From Pseudoruegeria sp. SHC-113 (lineage in GTDB: Bacteria > Pseudomonadota > Alphaproteobacteria > Rhodobacterales > Rhodobacteraceae), in contig NZ_JAHUBR010000001.1 of assembly GCF_025376885.1 (NCBI RefSeq), positions 1,736,001 to 1,800,000 on the forward strand: a stretch of DNA of 64,000 nucleotides, read 5' to 3'. Below the pieces are notes generated by a model. The model did no database searches. It was not told the origin of the DNA and worked only from the letters and a program-made list of their open reading frames with translations. Shown in pieces: positions 43,332 to 50,909 of the stretch. Each line of letters opens with the position of its first letter. Positions within the stretch are counted from its first letter, which is position 1. The position numbers were made by a program, and so were the translations under genes.

Positions 43332-44126
43332 ATGAACACGCGAACAACCCATGCGCCCATCATCGAGATGAAGAACATCGAGAAGCATTTCGGCAGCGTG
43401 ATCGCGCTGGCGGGCGTCTCGGTGGAGATCTATCCGGGCGAGTGCCACTGCCTTTTGGGCGACAATGGCGCCGGGAAATCCACCTTCATCAAGACGATGT
43501 CGGGCGTGCACAAGCCCACCCACGGCGAGATCGTGTTCGAAGGCAAGCCGATGCATTTCGAGGATCCGCGCGACGCGATCGCGGCGGGAATTGCGACGGT
43601 GCACCAGCATCTGGCAATGATCCCGCTGATGTCGGTGAGCCGGAACTTCTTCATGGGCAATGAGCCGGTGAAGAAGCGCTTCGGCATCCCCTTCTTCGAT
43701 CACGCCTACGCCGATCAAGTGACGATGCAGGAGATGCGCGCCATGGGCATCAACCTGCGCGGCCCCGATCAGGCGGTCGGCACGCTCTCGGGCGGCGAAC
43801 GCCAGACGGTGGCCATCGCCCGCGCGGTGCATTTCGGCGCGAAGGTGCTGATCCTTGATGAGCCGACCTCGGCCCTCGGCGTGCGCCAGACGGCCAATGT
43901 GCTCGCCACCATCGACAAGGTGCGCAAGCAGGGCATCGCGGTGGTGTTCATCACCCACAACGTGCGCCACGCGCTTGCGGTGGGGGATCGCTTCACCGTG
44001 CTGAACCGGGGCCAGACGCTGGGCACCGCGCAGCGCGGCCAGATCACGCCTGAAGAGCTGCAGGACATGATGGCCGGCGGGCAGGAGATGGTGGCGCTGG
44101 AAGGCTCGCTGGGCGGGACCGTCTGA
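43332..44126 (+). CDS. Sugar/inositol ABC transporter ATP-binding protein
   Basis: 264 residues, a single nucleotide-binding domain. Walker A GDNGAGKST, ABC signature LSGGERQTVAIARA, Walker B VLILDEPTSALG, H-loop ITHN. Most ribose-type importers use a fused double ATPase (about 500 residues); this half-size form must act as a homodimer, as in the FrcA-type group. Overlaps the second iolB by one base (TGATG). Confidence 0.92.
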   Translation: MNTRTTHAPIIEMKNIEKHFGSVIALAGVSVEIYPGECHCLLGDNGAGKSTFIKTMSGVHKPTHGEIVFEGKPMHFEDPRDAIAAGIATVHQHLAMIPLMSVSRNFFMGNEPVKKRFGIPFFDHAYADQVTMQEMRAMGINLRGPDQAVGTLSGGERQTVAIARAVHFGAKVLILDEPTSALGVRQTANVLATIDKVRKQGIAVVFITHNVRHALAVGDRFTVLNRGQTLGTAQRGQITPEELQDMMAGGQEMVALEGSLGGTV

Positions 44127-44920
44127 TGGCGGACCTCTTGCGCAAGCCCTTGGGCCAAACCGGGCGCACCCATGCGATCACGCCAGAGGCGGCGGGCTGG
44201 GGCTATGTGGGTTTCGATCTCTGGCGGCTCGCCGCCGGGGAAGAGGCCAGCGGCCAGCTTGACGGGCGCGAGGCGATCCTCGTGCTTGTCGAGGGCCGCG
44301 CGCAGCTCACCGCCGATGGACAGGACTTCGGCGAGATGGGGGAGCGGATGGACGTTTTCGAACGCCTCGCGCCCCATTGCCTCTATGTGCCTGCCGGGGC
44401 GGACTGGGCGGCGACAGCAACCACGGGCTGTACGCTTGCGGTGTGCAGCGCACCGGCCAAACCGGGCCGCGCCGCGCAAGTGCTGGGGCCTGCGGGCATC
44501 ACGCTTGAAACCCGCGGGGAGGGGGCCAACACCCGCTACATCAACAACATCGCCATGGAGGGGCGCGATGTGGCCGAGAGCCTGCTGGTGACGGAGGTCT
44601 TCACGCCGGCGGGCAACTGGTCCTCCTATCCGCCGCACCGCCATGACGAGGATGATTTCCCGCGCATCACCTATCTGGAAGAGACCTACTACCACCGGCT
44701 CAACCCGCCGGATTGCTTTGGCGTGCAGCGGGTGTTCACCGATGATCTGAGCCTCGATGAAACCATGGCGGTTTCGGATCAGGACGTGGTTCTGGTGCCG
44801 CGCGGCCATCACCCCTGCGCCGCGCCCTACGGGGTCGAGATGTACTACCTTAACGTCATGGCCGGCCCGCGCCGGAACTGGCGTTTCCAGATGCACCCGG
44901 CCTTTGCCCATATGGGCTGA
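44126..44920 (+). CDS. iolB: 5-deoxy-glucuronate isomerase, canonical copy
   Basis: 264 residues, bicupin. YPPHRHDEDDFPR, LEETYYHRLNP, VVLVPRGHHPCAAPYGVEMYYLNVMAGP are the IolB metal and substrate motifs. It is coupled to the transporter ATPase. It is a second iolB in the same cluster; this one looks closer to the textbook protein than the copy at 32767. Either the two act on different uronate isomers or one is redundant. The terminator at 44976-45008 closes the operon. Confidence 0.88.
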   Translation: MADLLRKPLGQTGRTHAITPEAAGWGYVGFDLWRLAAGEEASGQLDGREAILVLVEGRAQLTADGQDFGEMGERMDVFERLAPHCLYVPAGADWAATATTGCTLAVCSAPAKPGRAAQVLGPAGITLETRGEGANTRYINNIAMEGRDVAESLLVTEVFTPAGNWSSYPPHRHDEDDFPRITYLEETYYHRLNPPDCFGVQRVFTDDLSLDETMAVSDQDVVLVPRGHHPCAAPYGVEMYYLNVMAGPRRNWRFQMHPAFAHMG

Positions 44921-44975
44921 GGCCGCGCGCACTCCTCCACACGCGGATCAACAGCCTGCGGGCTGTCGCGCACCT

Positions 44976-45008
44976 GCCGGGCCGCCCCCAACGGTCCGGC
45001 ATTTTTTT
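44976..45008 (+). terminator. Rho-independent terminator after the inositol transporter operon
   Basis: GCCGGGCCG-CCCCCAA-CGGTCCGGC forms a 9-bp stem (one G-T pair) followed by ATTTTTTT. Ideal geometry for plus-strand termination. Confidence 0.92.
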
Positions 45009-45064
45009 GTGGGGCTTTGTGCGGGGCACTCCCGGCTTTTCACCGTAGGCGGCCTGCCAGCGGG

Positions 45065-45451
45065 CTATTCCCACCACGGATCGATGGCGGCGATTTCATC
45101 GTCGCTCCAGCCGAAATGGTGGGCGAACTCATGCACCACCACATGGGCGATCAGATCGTCCAGCGCCACATCGCCCCGGCTGCGCCATTCGTCCAGAATG
45201 GGCTCGCGGAAGATCCACACGACATCGGGCATCGGCGCGATGTCCTCCACGCTTTTCTCGGTGATCGGGACGCCCTCGTAGAGCCCTGTCAGATCCAGCG
45301 GATCCTGGATACCCAGATCGCGCAGCATATCGGGCTCGGGCCAGTCGGCCACATGCAGCCGCACCGCTTGGGCGGCGGCCTGAAACGGGGCGGGCAGGGT
45401 GGCCAGCGTGGCGCGCGCGGTGCGCTCGAAGTAATCCAGATCGATCTGCAT
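45065..45451 (-). CDS. Small zincin-like metallopeptidase-fold protein
   Basis: 128 residues from the ATG at 45451. The C-terminus carries VVVHEFAHHFGWSDDEI, the HExxHxxGxxD-like signature of the small zincin family (metallopeptidase domain of the DUF1025/MMP type). An N-terminal helix pair and LYEGVPITEKS complete the known layout of this family. Whether it is an active peptidase is unproven. A 42-residue upstream extension to 45577 is non-conserved-looking and rejected. Confidence 0.85.
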   Translation of the reverse strand: MQIDLDYFERTARATLATLPAPFQAAAQAVRLHVADWPEPDMLRDLGIQDPLDLTGLYEGVPITEKSVEDIAPMPDVVWIFREPILDEWRSRGDVALDDLIAHVVVHEFAHHFGWSDDEIAAIDPWWE

Positions 45452-45543
45452 GGGGGAGGTATGGCCGCTGCCGCCGGTCAAGGGAAGCGCCCTTCTGCCT
45501 GAAGGCGGGAAATCGAGATTTGTAACGTGGCGATGAATTGCGG

Positions 45544-45572
45544 ATGAAGGTTTCACGAAGATTGTGTGACAG
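45544..45572 (-). promoter_or_regulatory. Possible three-unit PHO box before pit
   Basis: Read on the minus strand: CTGTCAC-acaa-TCTTCGT-gaaa-CCTTCAT. The 7-mers repeat every 11 bases with A-rich spacers, the PhoB geometry; the first unit is a perfect half-site, the other two are degenerate. It lies about 55-80 bases before the pit start, oriented away from it. Confidence 0.4.
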
Positions 45573-45626
45573 GGCAAAACCGCCTATTCCTGCGGCAAAA
45601 TGAAAACCGATAGACCGGGGACAGAG

Positions 45627-47111
45627 ATGTCGGACAACAAATTCGATCCGGGCCACCTTGAGACGCTGGACCGCGATCTCGGGCGGCTGAATGCGGCCGA
45701 GACGGCCATGGGCTATGTGGCGCGCCCCATGGTGGCGCCGGGCATTGCTCTGGTGTTCATCGTTCTGGCCGGGCTGCTGGCCGCGATGATGATGGGCGGC
45801 ACCACGAGCGGCGTCGTGATCGCCATCGCCGCCGTGTTCGGCGCTTACATGGCGCTCAACATCGGGGCCAACGACGTGGCCAACAACATGGGCCCCGCCG
45901 TGGGCGCCAATGCGCTTTCCATGGGCGGCGCGATCCTGATCGCCGTCGTTTTCGAAAGCGCCGGTGCATTGATAGCTGGGGGGGACGTTGTCTCGACCGT
46001 GGCCAAGGGGATTGTCGATCCCGAGGCGGCGGGCTCGCCGCAGGTGTTCATCTGGGCAATGATGGCGGCGCTTCTTTCTGCGGCGCTTTGGGTGAACCTC
46101 GCCACATGGATCGGCGCGCCGGTCTCCACCACGCATTCGGTCGTGGGCGGAGTGATGGGCGCTGGCATCGCCTCGGCGGGGTTTGCGGCAGTGAACTGGC
46201 CCACGATGGCCGCGATTGCCGCCAGCTGGGTGATCTCGCCCGCGCTTGGCGGCTTGATCGCAGCCGGTTTCCTGTGGTTCATCAAGGAACGCATCATCTA
46301 CCAGGACGACAAGATCGCCGCCGCCCGCCGCTGGGTGCCGGTGCTGGTGGGGATCATGGCCGGGGCCTTCACGACCTATCTGGCGCTGAAAGGCATCAAG
46401 AAGCTGATCAAGATCGACTTTGGCACCGCGCTGCTGATCGGTGCCGTGGTGGGGCTGATCGCCTGGCAGATCTTGCGTCCGGTGATCCGGCGGCAGTCCG
46501 AGGGGCTGGAGAACCGCAACAAATCGCTGAAAACACTCTTTGGTATCCCGCTCGTTGTCTCCGCGGCCTTCCTCAGCTTCGCCCATGGCGCAAACGACGT
46601 GGCCAATGCGGTGGGGCCGCTGGCCGCTATTGTGCACGCCTCACAGGCGGGCGGGCTTGATGCGGCCATCAGCATTCCCTTCTGGGTCATGCTGATCGGG
46701 GCCTTCGGGATTTCCTTCGGGCTGTTCCTCTTCGGGCCCAAGCTGATCCGCCTCGTGGGCAGCCAGATCACCAAACTCAACCCGATGCGCGCCTTCTGCG
46801 TGGCGCTTTCGGCGGCAATCACGGTGATCGTGGCCAGCTGGCTGGGCCTGCCGGTGTCCTCCACCCATATCGCGGTGGGCGGCATCTTCGGCGTGGGTCT
46901 GTTCCGGGAATGGTACGCCGAGCGCCGCATCATTCAGGCGCGTGTGGACATCCCCGAGGTGCCCGCCCCGGCCAAGGGCGAACGCCAGCGCCGCAAGCTC
47001 GTGCGCCGCAGCCACCTGCTGACAATCGCGGCGGCCTGGGTGATCACGGTGCCTGCCGCAGCGATCCTTTCGGCGATGCTGTTTTTCCTGATCCAGTTCA
47101 TCGTCGGCTAA
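45627..47111 (+). CDS. pit: Low-affinity inorganic phosphate transporter (PHO4/Pit)
   Basis: 494 residues with 10-12 transmembrane segments in two inverted repeats. The duplicated PHO4 signature is present as NIGANDVANNMGPAVG and FAHGANDVANAVGPLA, each followed by a GAPVSTTHSVVGG or GLPVSSTHIAVGG block. It imports phosphate with H+ or cations. GGGGACAGAG precedes the ATG at 45627; the ATG at 45600 lacks a ribosome site. The possible PHO box upstream would fit PhoB repression of pit, as known in Sinorhizobium. Confidence 0.93.
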   Translation: MSDNKFDPGHLETLDRDLGRLNAAETAMGYVARPMVAPGIALVFIVLAGLLAAMMMGGTTSGVVIAIAAVFGAYMALNIGANDVANNMGPAVGANALSMGGAILIAVVFESAGALIAGGDVVSTVAKGIVDPEAAGSPQVFIWAMMAALLSAALWVNLATWIGAPVSTTHSVVGGVMGAGIASAGFAAVNWPTMAAIAASWVISPALGGLIAAGFLWFIKERIIYQDDKIAAARRWVPVLVGIMAGAFTTYLALKGIKKLIKIDFGTALLIGAVVGLIAWQILRPVIRRQSEGLENRNKSLKTLFGIPLVVSAAFLSFAHGANDVANAVGPLAAIVHASQAGGLDAAISIPFWVMLIGAFGISFGLFLFGPKLIRLVGSQITKLNPMRAFCVALSAAITVIVASWLGLPVSSTHIAVGGIFGVGLFREWYAERRIIQARVDIPEVPAPAKGERQRRKLVRRSHLLTIAAAWVITVPAAAILSAMLFFLIQFIVG

Positions 47112-47149
47112 ACCCACCGGCCTCCGCTACCGGCGGGGGCTGGTAATAC

Positions 47150-47650
47150 TTAGCGGGCGCGGGCCGTTTCGGCGTCGCGCCCGAGCTGGGCCAGAAGGGC
47201 GGCCAGCTCGTCCTCGCGCACGCGTTTAGCAGCGGCCTTCACCGAGAACCACTTGCGCTTGCGCTGCCCGCTTTCCTTCCAGTTCGCCATCAGCTCTTCC
47301 ACCAGCAGCGGGTAGACCCGCACCCGTGCGCGCAGCTTGCGCCCGCCGCGCAGGCGCTTTCGGTAGTGGAAACTGCCAAGGGATTGCGGACAGATCAGCC
47401 CCAGCGCGCCGGCTTCTTCCTGCGCTTCGATATGGGCGGCGGCCCAGGGCGTTTCGCCCTTCATCTGCCAGCCCTTCGGAATCACCCACCGCCCGCTGTC
47501 ACGGGTGGTGACCATCAGAACCTTCACCTTGCCGGATTTCGTCGTGCGGATCGGCAGCGCAGCCACCTGCAGGGCGCGCTTTTCGGCCTTCCTTTTCTTC
47601 TTCTTTTCAGCCTTTTTCAGGGCCTTCTTGCCGGATGTGTCCTTGGCCAT
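47150..47650 (-). CDS. Nudix hydrolase, basic-tailed copy A
   Basis: 166 residues. A Lys-rich N-terminal tail (about 25 residues) precedes a Nudix domain: KVLMVTTRDSGRWVIPKGWQMKGETPWAAAHIEAQEEAGALG. The catalytic box keeps the EAQEEAG glutamates, but the Arg of the consensus REUxEE is Ile. The PKGW...KWF layout resembles diphosphoinositol polyphosphate/dinucleoside polyphosphate hydrolases. A close paralogue lies 140 bases away in the same direction. Confidence 0.87.
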   Translation of the reverse strand: MAKDTSGKKALKKAEKKKKRKAEKRALQVAALPIRTTKSGKVKVLMVTTRDSGRWVIPKGWQMKGETPWAAAHIEAQEEAGALGLICPQSLGSFHYRKRLRGGRKLRARVRVYPLLVEELMANWKESGQRKRKWFSVKAAAKRVREDELAALLAQLGRDAETARAR

Positions 47651-47789
47651 GGTGCCTGCCCCAGAGTTTGCCGGATCGTGCCAGAACCGCCGCCCGTGGC
47701 GGGGCTGCGGCCTTGGTGAAAACGCTAGCGGAGAGGCCGCCGCCCCGACAAGCCTTTTGTGACGCAGCGCCCCCCCCCTGGCGCGGCCC

Positions 47790-48287
47790 TCAGAGCGGCT
47801 TGTTCTTCTTGGCGCGTGTGCGCAGGGCCTTTTGCTTCTTGGGCTTGCGTTTGAGCATTCGCATCAGGTCGGAAAGCTGGTCTTCGTGGACTAGCTTGGC
47901 GGCCTGCTTGACGGAAAACCACTTCCGCTTGCGCTCGCCATCCTCTTTCCACGTCTTGTCGAGCGTCTCGACAACCATGGGGTAGACTTGCACATCGGTG
48001 GGCAGGTGGTGGCCGTCCTCAAGCTGCTTGCGGTAGCGGAACTTGCCCAGCGGCTCCTTGTGGATATACCCGCGCGCCCCGGCTTCCTCATGGGCCTCGA
48101 TCGAGGCCGCCTGATGATCGGATTTGCCGTCCATCCGCCAGCCCTTGGGCAACACCCAGCGGCCCGTGTCGCGGGAGGTGACGAGCAGGATCTCCAGCTT
48201 GCCATCCTCTGTCCAGCGCACAGGAAGAGCGGCGACCTGACGGCCCTTGCCGGCTTTCTTCAGCCTGCTGATCTTTTTCTTGTTCAT
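47790..48287 (-). CDS. Nudix hydrolase, basic-tailed copy B
   Basis: 165 residues, paralogous to copy A across the domain (VAALPVRWTEDGKLEILLVTSRDTGRWVLPKGW, AASIEAHEEAGARG, RKRKWFSVKQAAKLVHEDQL). The Nudix box again has Ile for the consensus Arg. Both N- and C-terminal tails are strongly Lys/Arg-rich, suggesting binding to nucleic acid or a polyanion such as polyphosphate or inositol phosphates. Tandem duplication with divergence. Confidence 0.87.
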   Translation of the reverse strand: MNKKKISRLKKAGKGRQVAALPVRWTEDGKLEILLVTSRDTGRWVLPKGWRMDGKSDHQAASIEAHEEAGARGYIHKEPLGKFRYRKQLEDGHHLPTDVQVYPMVVETLDKTWKEDGERKRKWFSVKQAAKLVHEDQLSDLMRMLKRKPKKQKALRTRAKKNKPL

Positions 48288-48359
48288 AATCTGCGCGACA
48301 GCCTGCCGGTGGGAGAATTGCGCGCCAACTTAGGTAGAGGGACGGGCGGGTGCAAGCCA

Positions 48360-48422
48360 CAGAGCGGGCCGTGGTTGCGCGCAGTGGCGGTACGGCGCTT
48401 GCGCCCCGCGCAGCCCGCTCTG
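48360..48422. repeat. 63-base layered inverted-repeat structure
   Basis: Three nested perfect stems: CAGAGCGGGC (48360-48369) with GCCCGCTCTG (48413-48422); TGCGCG (48376-48381) with CGCGCA (48407-48412); and GGCGC (48394-48398) with GCGCC (48401-48405). The outer and middle 3' arms are contiguous. It sits in the 237-base divergent gap between Nudix copy B and the interrupted decarboxylase-family gene. No T-run, so not a standard terminator. It could be a small structured RNA, a leader element or a short palindromic repeat. Confidence 0.6.
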
Positions 48423-48524
48423 GCCGTCGGGTCTATGAGCTGTCTAAACTCTGTCACGGGCTCTCAAAGGTTGGGATCGGATCACCAGCCCGAAGCGCCC
48501 CGCTAACAGCAGGGAGGGCCGCCG

Positions 48525-48905
48525 ATGAGTGGTTTTGATGAGGATCTGTTCCTGAAAGGGCTGGCGCAGCGCAAGGCGACGCTGGGCGCTGAGTATGTCG
48601 AGTAGAACCTCGCCGCGGCGAATGAGTTCACGCGGCCTTTTCAGGAGGCCATGACGGCCTGGTGCTGGGGCTTTGGCTGGGGCGACGAGGTGATCGACGC
48701 GAAAACGCGCTCGATGATGAACCTCGCCATGATCGGCGCGCTGGGGCGGATGCACGAGTGGGAAATCCACTGCCGGGGCGCAGTGACCAACGGCGTCAGT
48801 CGCGAGGAAATCCGCGCGATCATCCATGTGGTCGGGATCTACTGCGGCGTGCCGATGGCGCTGGAGTGCTTCCGCGTGGCGCGCAAGGTGCTTGAGGAGG
48901 GCTGA
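48525..48905 (+). pseudogene. Carboxymuconolactone decarboxylase-family gene with in-frame TAG
   Basis: A normal gene reads from the ATG at 48525 (AGGGAGGG upstream) for 26 codons to a TAG at 48603-48605, then stays open in the same frame to 48905. Ignoring the TAG gives a 126-codon frame of the usual length for this family, with EWEIHCRGAVTNGVSREEI and HVVGIYCGVPMA. One substitution (CAG or AAG to TAG) explains it. An ATG at 48651 with AGGAGG only 2 bases upstream could restart a shortened product. Either a recent pseudogene, a sequencing error, or a suppressed/reinitiated gene. Confidence 0.8.
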
Positions 48906-48939
48906 ACTGAGCCCTCTGTTTTGTTGGGCGATGCCCCGG

Positions 48940-49500
48940 TCAGCGGGCGCTGTGGTCCACGCAGATCTCGCTGGCGTCCTGCGCCGAGAGCGCGACGTTC
49001 AGCAGCCCGCAACGTGGCCCGGCGGCAGTGGTTTCATGGTGGCGGCAGGTGGCGCAGAGGCCAAAGCCGCGCATCTCGCGGGCCTCCAGCATGCTGCGGG
49101 CCAGCGCTGCGAGTGCTTCGCCAAGCGCTTGCGCCGCCGGTTCCGGCAAGGCGCTCACGGCGGCGTCAAACCCCCGCTGCCGGGCGAGCATCTCCTGCCC
49201 CTTCGGCGTGACACTGTAGCTGATGCTGCGCCTGTCCGACGGGTCCGCCTCTTCCGCGACGAGCCCTTTGCGGTCCAGCGCTTTCAGCGTCTGGGAGGCG
49301 GTGCCGCGGGTTGTACCAAGGTATTCGGCCACCACGGAAGGCTTCCGCGAGAAGCGGTTGGCGCGCGCAAGATAGCCAAGGGCGGCGCTTTGGGCGGGGT
49401 TCAGATCCTCCGCCCATTCCTCGGAGGCCATCACCCGCGCAATGCGTTCGATCAGGCTACGCAGCTCCTGCGCTGTCGGGTTTGGGCCGTGGTGTGTCAT
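48940..49500 (-). CDS. MarR-family regulator with C-terminal four-cysteine module
   Basis: 186 residues. Residues about 30-110 form a winged helix (LNPAQSAALGYLARAN, PSVVAEYLGTTRGTASQTLKALDRKGLV, DRRSISYSVTPKG). The C-terminal 40 residues carry C149-x2-C152-x11-C164-x15-C180 with nearby His154/155 and His183, absent from ordinary MarR proteins. This could bind zinc or an Fe-S cluster and act as metal or redox sensor. It is divergent from the interrupted secreted-protein gene; palindromes at 49592-49604 and 49608-49624 lie between them. Confidence 0.87.
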   Translation of the reverse strand: MTHHGPNPTAQELRSLIERIARVMASEEWAEDLNPAQSAALGYLARANRFSRKPSVVAEYLGTTRGTASQTLKALDRKGLVAEEADPSDRRSISYSVTPKGQEMLARQRGFDAAVSALPEPAAQALGEALAALARSMLEAREMRGFGLCATCRHHETTAAGPRCGLLNVALSAQDASEICVDHSAR

Positions 49501-49591
49501 CGGGCGTCCTGGTGTCTGGCGGTTTTGGTCTGCGCTGAGTGAAACGGAAAAGGGTTTTGGTGTCGAGTCGAAATTACCTCTTGATTAAAGA

Positions 49592-49604
49592 TAGCGACTC
49601 GCTA
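49592..49604. promoter_or_regulatory. 13-bp palindrome in the marR divergent region
   Basis: TAGCGACTCGCTA, perfect around a central C. It is 92 bases before the MarR start and 40 bases before the ATG at 49644. With the neighbouring inverted repeat it is a candidate MarR operator. Confidence 0.5.
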
Positions 49605-49607
49605 CTA

Positions 49608-49624
49608 GTTAGGCGCATCCTAAC
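49608..49624. promoter_or_regulatory. Inverted repeat GTTAGG-N5-CCTAAC upstream of 49644
   Basis: GTTAGG-CGCAT-CCTAAC, a perfect 6-bp inverted repeat with a 5-base spacer, 19 bases before the ATG of the secreted-protein gene. The position would block transcription start or ribosome access when bound. Confidence 0.5.
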
Positions 49625-49643
49625 CTTTGATTTGGAGAAACCG

Positions 49644-50420
49644 ATGTCTCGTTCTTTCTACCCACGCGCGTTTTGCCTCGCTGCGGCCACAGCCCTTGCC
49701 ACCACGGCCGCTTAGGCCGGGGGCGGCGCGGCGGGCCATGCCCATCATGCGGTGCATCAGGCCGGGGCGGTGCAGTCTGCCGCCGACCCGGCGCAGCCCG
49801 CCGCCTTCGACATTCTCGCCGCCCATGTGCACCGCACGGGCCATACCGTCACCTTCCACATGACAACCCACGGCACGGCGGGCGCGGACATTCCGCAAGC
49901 CGGGGGTGGCCTCGCTGGCGCGCGCGTCTGGTCCTACGTCTGGCCGACCTCGCTGGACCCCTCCGTCGTGGGCTTTGAGGCCGGGGCCGGGATCCATGCC
50001 ATGGCGGCCACCAGCCACCCGGATTTCGACGACACCCCGCTGTTTGACGAAAACCGCGATGGCGACACCGGCAATGATGGCGGGGTCTGGCACAGCCATT
50101 GGGTCGTTCTGGCCCCGACGCCCGAATGCGGGGTAGGCGCGCTGGCGGTGAAGGACATCCCCGAAGGCACGACCCCGCCGCTGCCGCTGACATGGCCGGG
50201 GGTGCCGGTGTTGCTGGACAGCCCGGGCTACACGCCGGTGTTCGACGGGCCGGAAATCACGGTGAACGCCGTTGTGGCGGGCGGGGCAGAAGGGGCCGCC
50301 TTCGATGGCGTGACGGCGGCGCTGCGGGTGAACGGCGATCTCCACGCGCCGCTGCTCTGCGTCACCGATGTGTTCGACATCGCCTCGGGCGATCTGAGCC
50401 TGCCGGGCCGCGTCGACTAG
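49644..50420 (+). pseudogene. Secreted protein gene of unknown family with in-frame TAG
   Basis: From the ATG at 49644 (GGAGA upstream) 23 codons encode a typical signal peptide (FCLAAATALATTAA), then TAG at 49713-49715, then the same frame stays open to the TAG at 50418-50420. Without the amber codon the product is 258 residues. The codon sits at the predicted signal peptidase site, where CAG (Gln) would be natural. The mature part starts His-rich (GHAHHAVHQAG) and has a beta-rich sequence with GIHAMAATSHPDFDD and GGVWHSHWVVL. I do not recognise the family. Likely controlled by the divergent MarR protein. Confidence 0.72.
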
Positions 50421-50450
50421 GCCGAACCCTCAGGGCGAAGGCATCTGCGC

Positions 50451-50909
50451 TCAAACGCGCCGGATGGCTTCGCCCGCGCCGGGCTGCCAGTCGCAGGTGA
50501 TCCTCTCGGGGCTGCGCGCGCAGACCCGGAAACCTTCGCGCCGGTAAAACCGCAGAGCCGGGTTCGTGACCAGCACGTTGAGCCGGATCGGAAGGCCCCG
50601 GGCCTGCGCCTCGGCTGTCAACTGGGTCAGCGCCCAGGCCCCGTGGCCACGCCCGCGTGCCTCTGGCGCGATGTAAAGTTTCTTGACGAAGAGGCAGCTG
50701 GGATCTTCCCAAAGGGCGAGGCATCCCACGTCCCGCGCCCCTGCCTGCAGGATCCGATGCCCCGCAAGCGACAGCGTCTCAAGCGTGGCCGAGGGGCGCC
50801 ATTGGCCCCAGAGCGCCACGGCATAGGCCTCCATGCCGGTGCGTTCCAGATCCAGAATAAAAGCGGCATCCCCGGGCTTGGCCGCCCGAAACCGCCGCTC
50901 TTGTGTCAC
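50451..50909 (-). CDS. GNAT-family N-acetyltransferase
   Basis: 152 residues. The acetyl-CoA binding motif is LYIAPEARGRGHGAWAL (RGRGxG/A type) at about residues 78-94, with NPALRFYRREGFRVC near the C-terminus. Its ATG overlaps the TIM-barrel stop by ATGA, so it is the tail of the phn operon. It may play the PhnO role (acetylating aminoalkylphosphonates), by context only. Confidence 0.85.
   Translation of the reverse strand: MTQERRFRAAKPGDAAFILDLERTGMEAYAVALWGQWRPSATLETLSLAGHRILQAGARDVGCLALWEDPSCLFVKKLYIAPEARGRGHGAWALTQLTAEAQARGLPIRLNVLVTNPALRFYRREGFRVCARSPERITCDWQPGAGEAIRRV

Noticed and set aside
48603-49715. Recoding of TAG as an amino acid (for example pyrrolysine)
   Set aside because: TAG is used as an ordinary terminator in the window, including at 50418-50420 in the same gene and at the end of iolG; neither interrupted family is known to need a special residue at that site.
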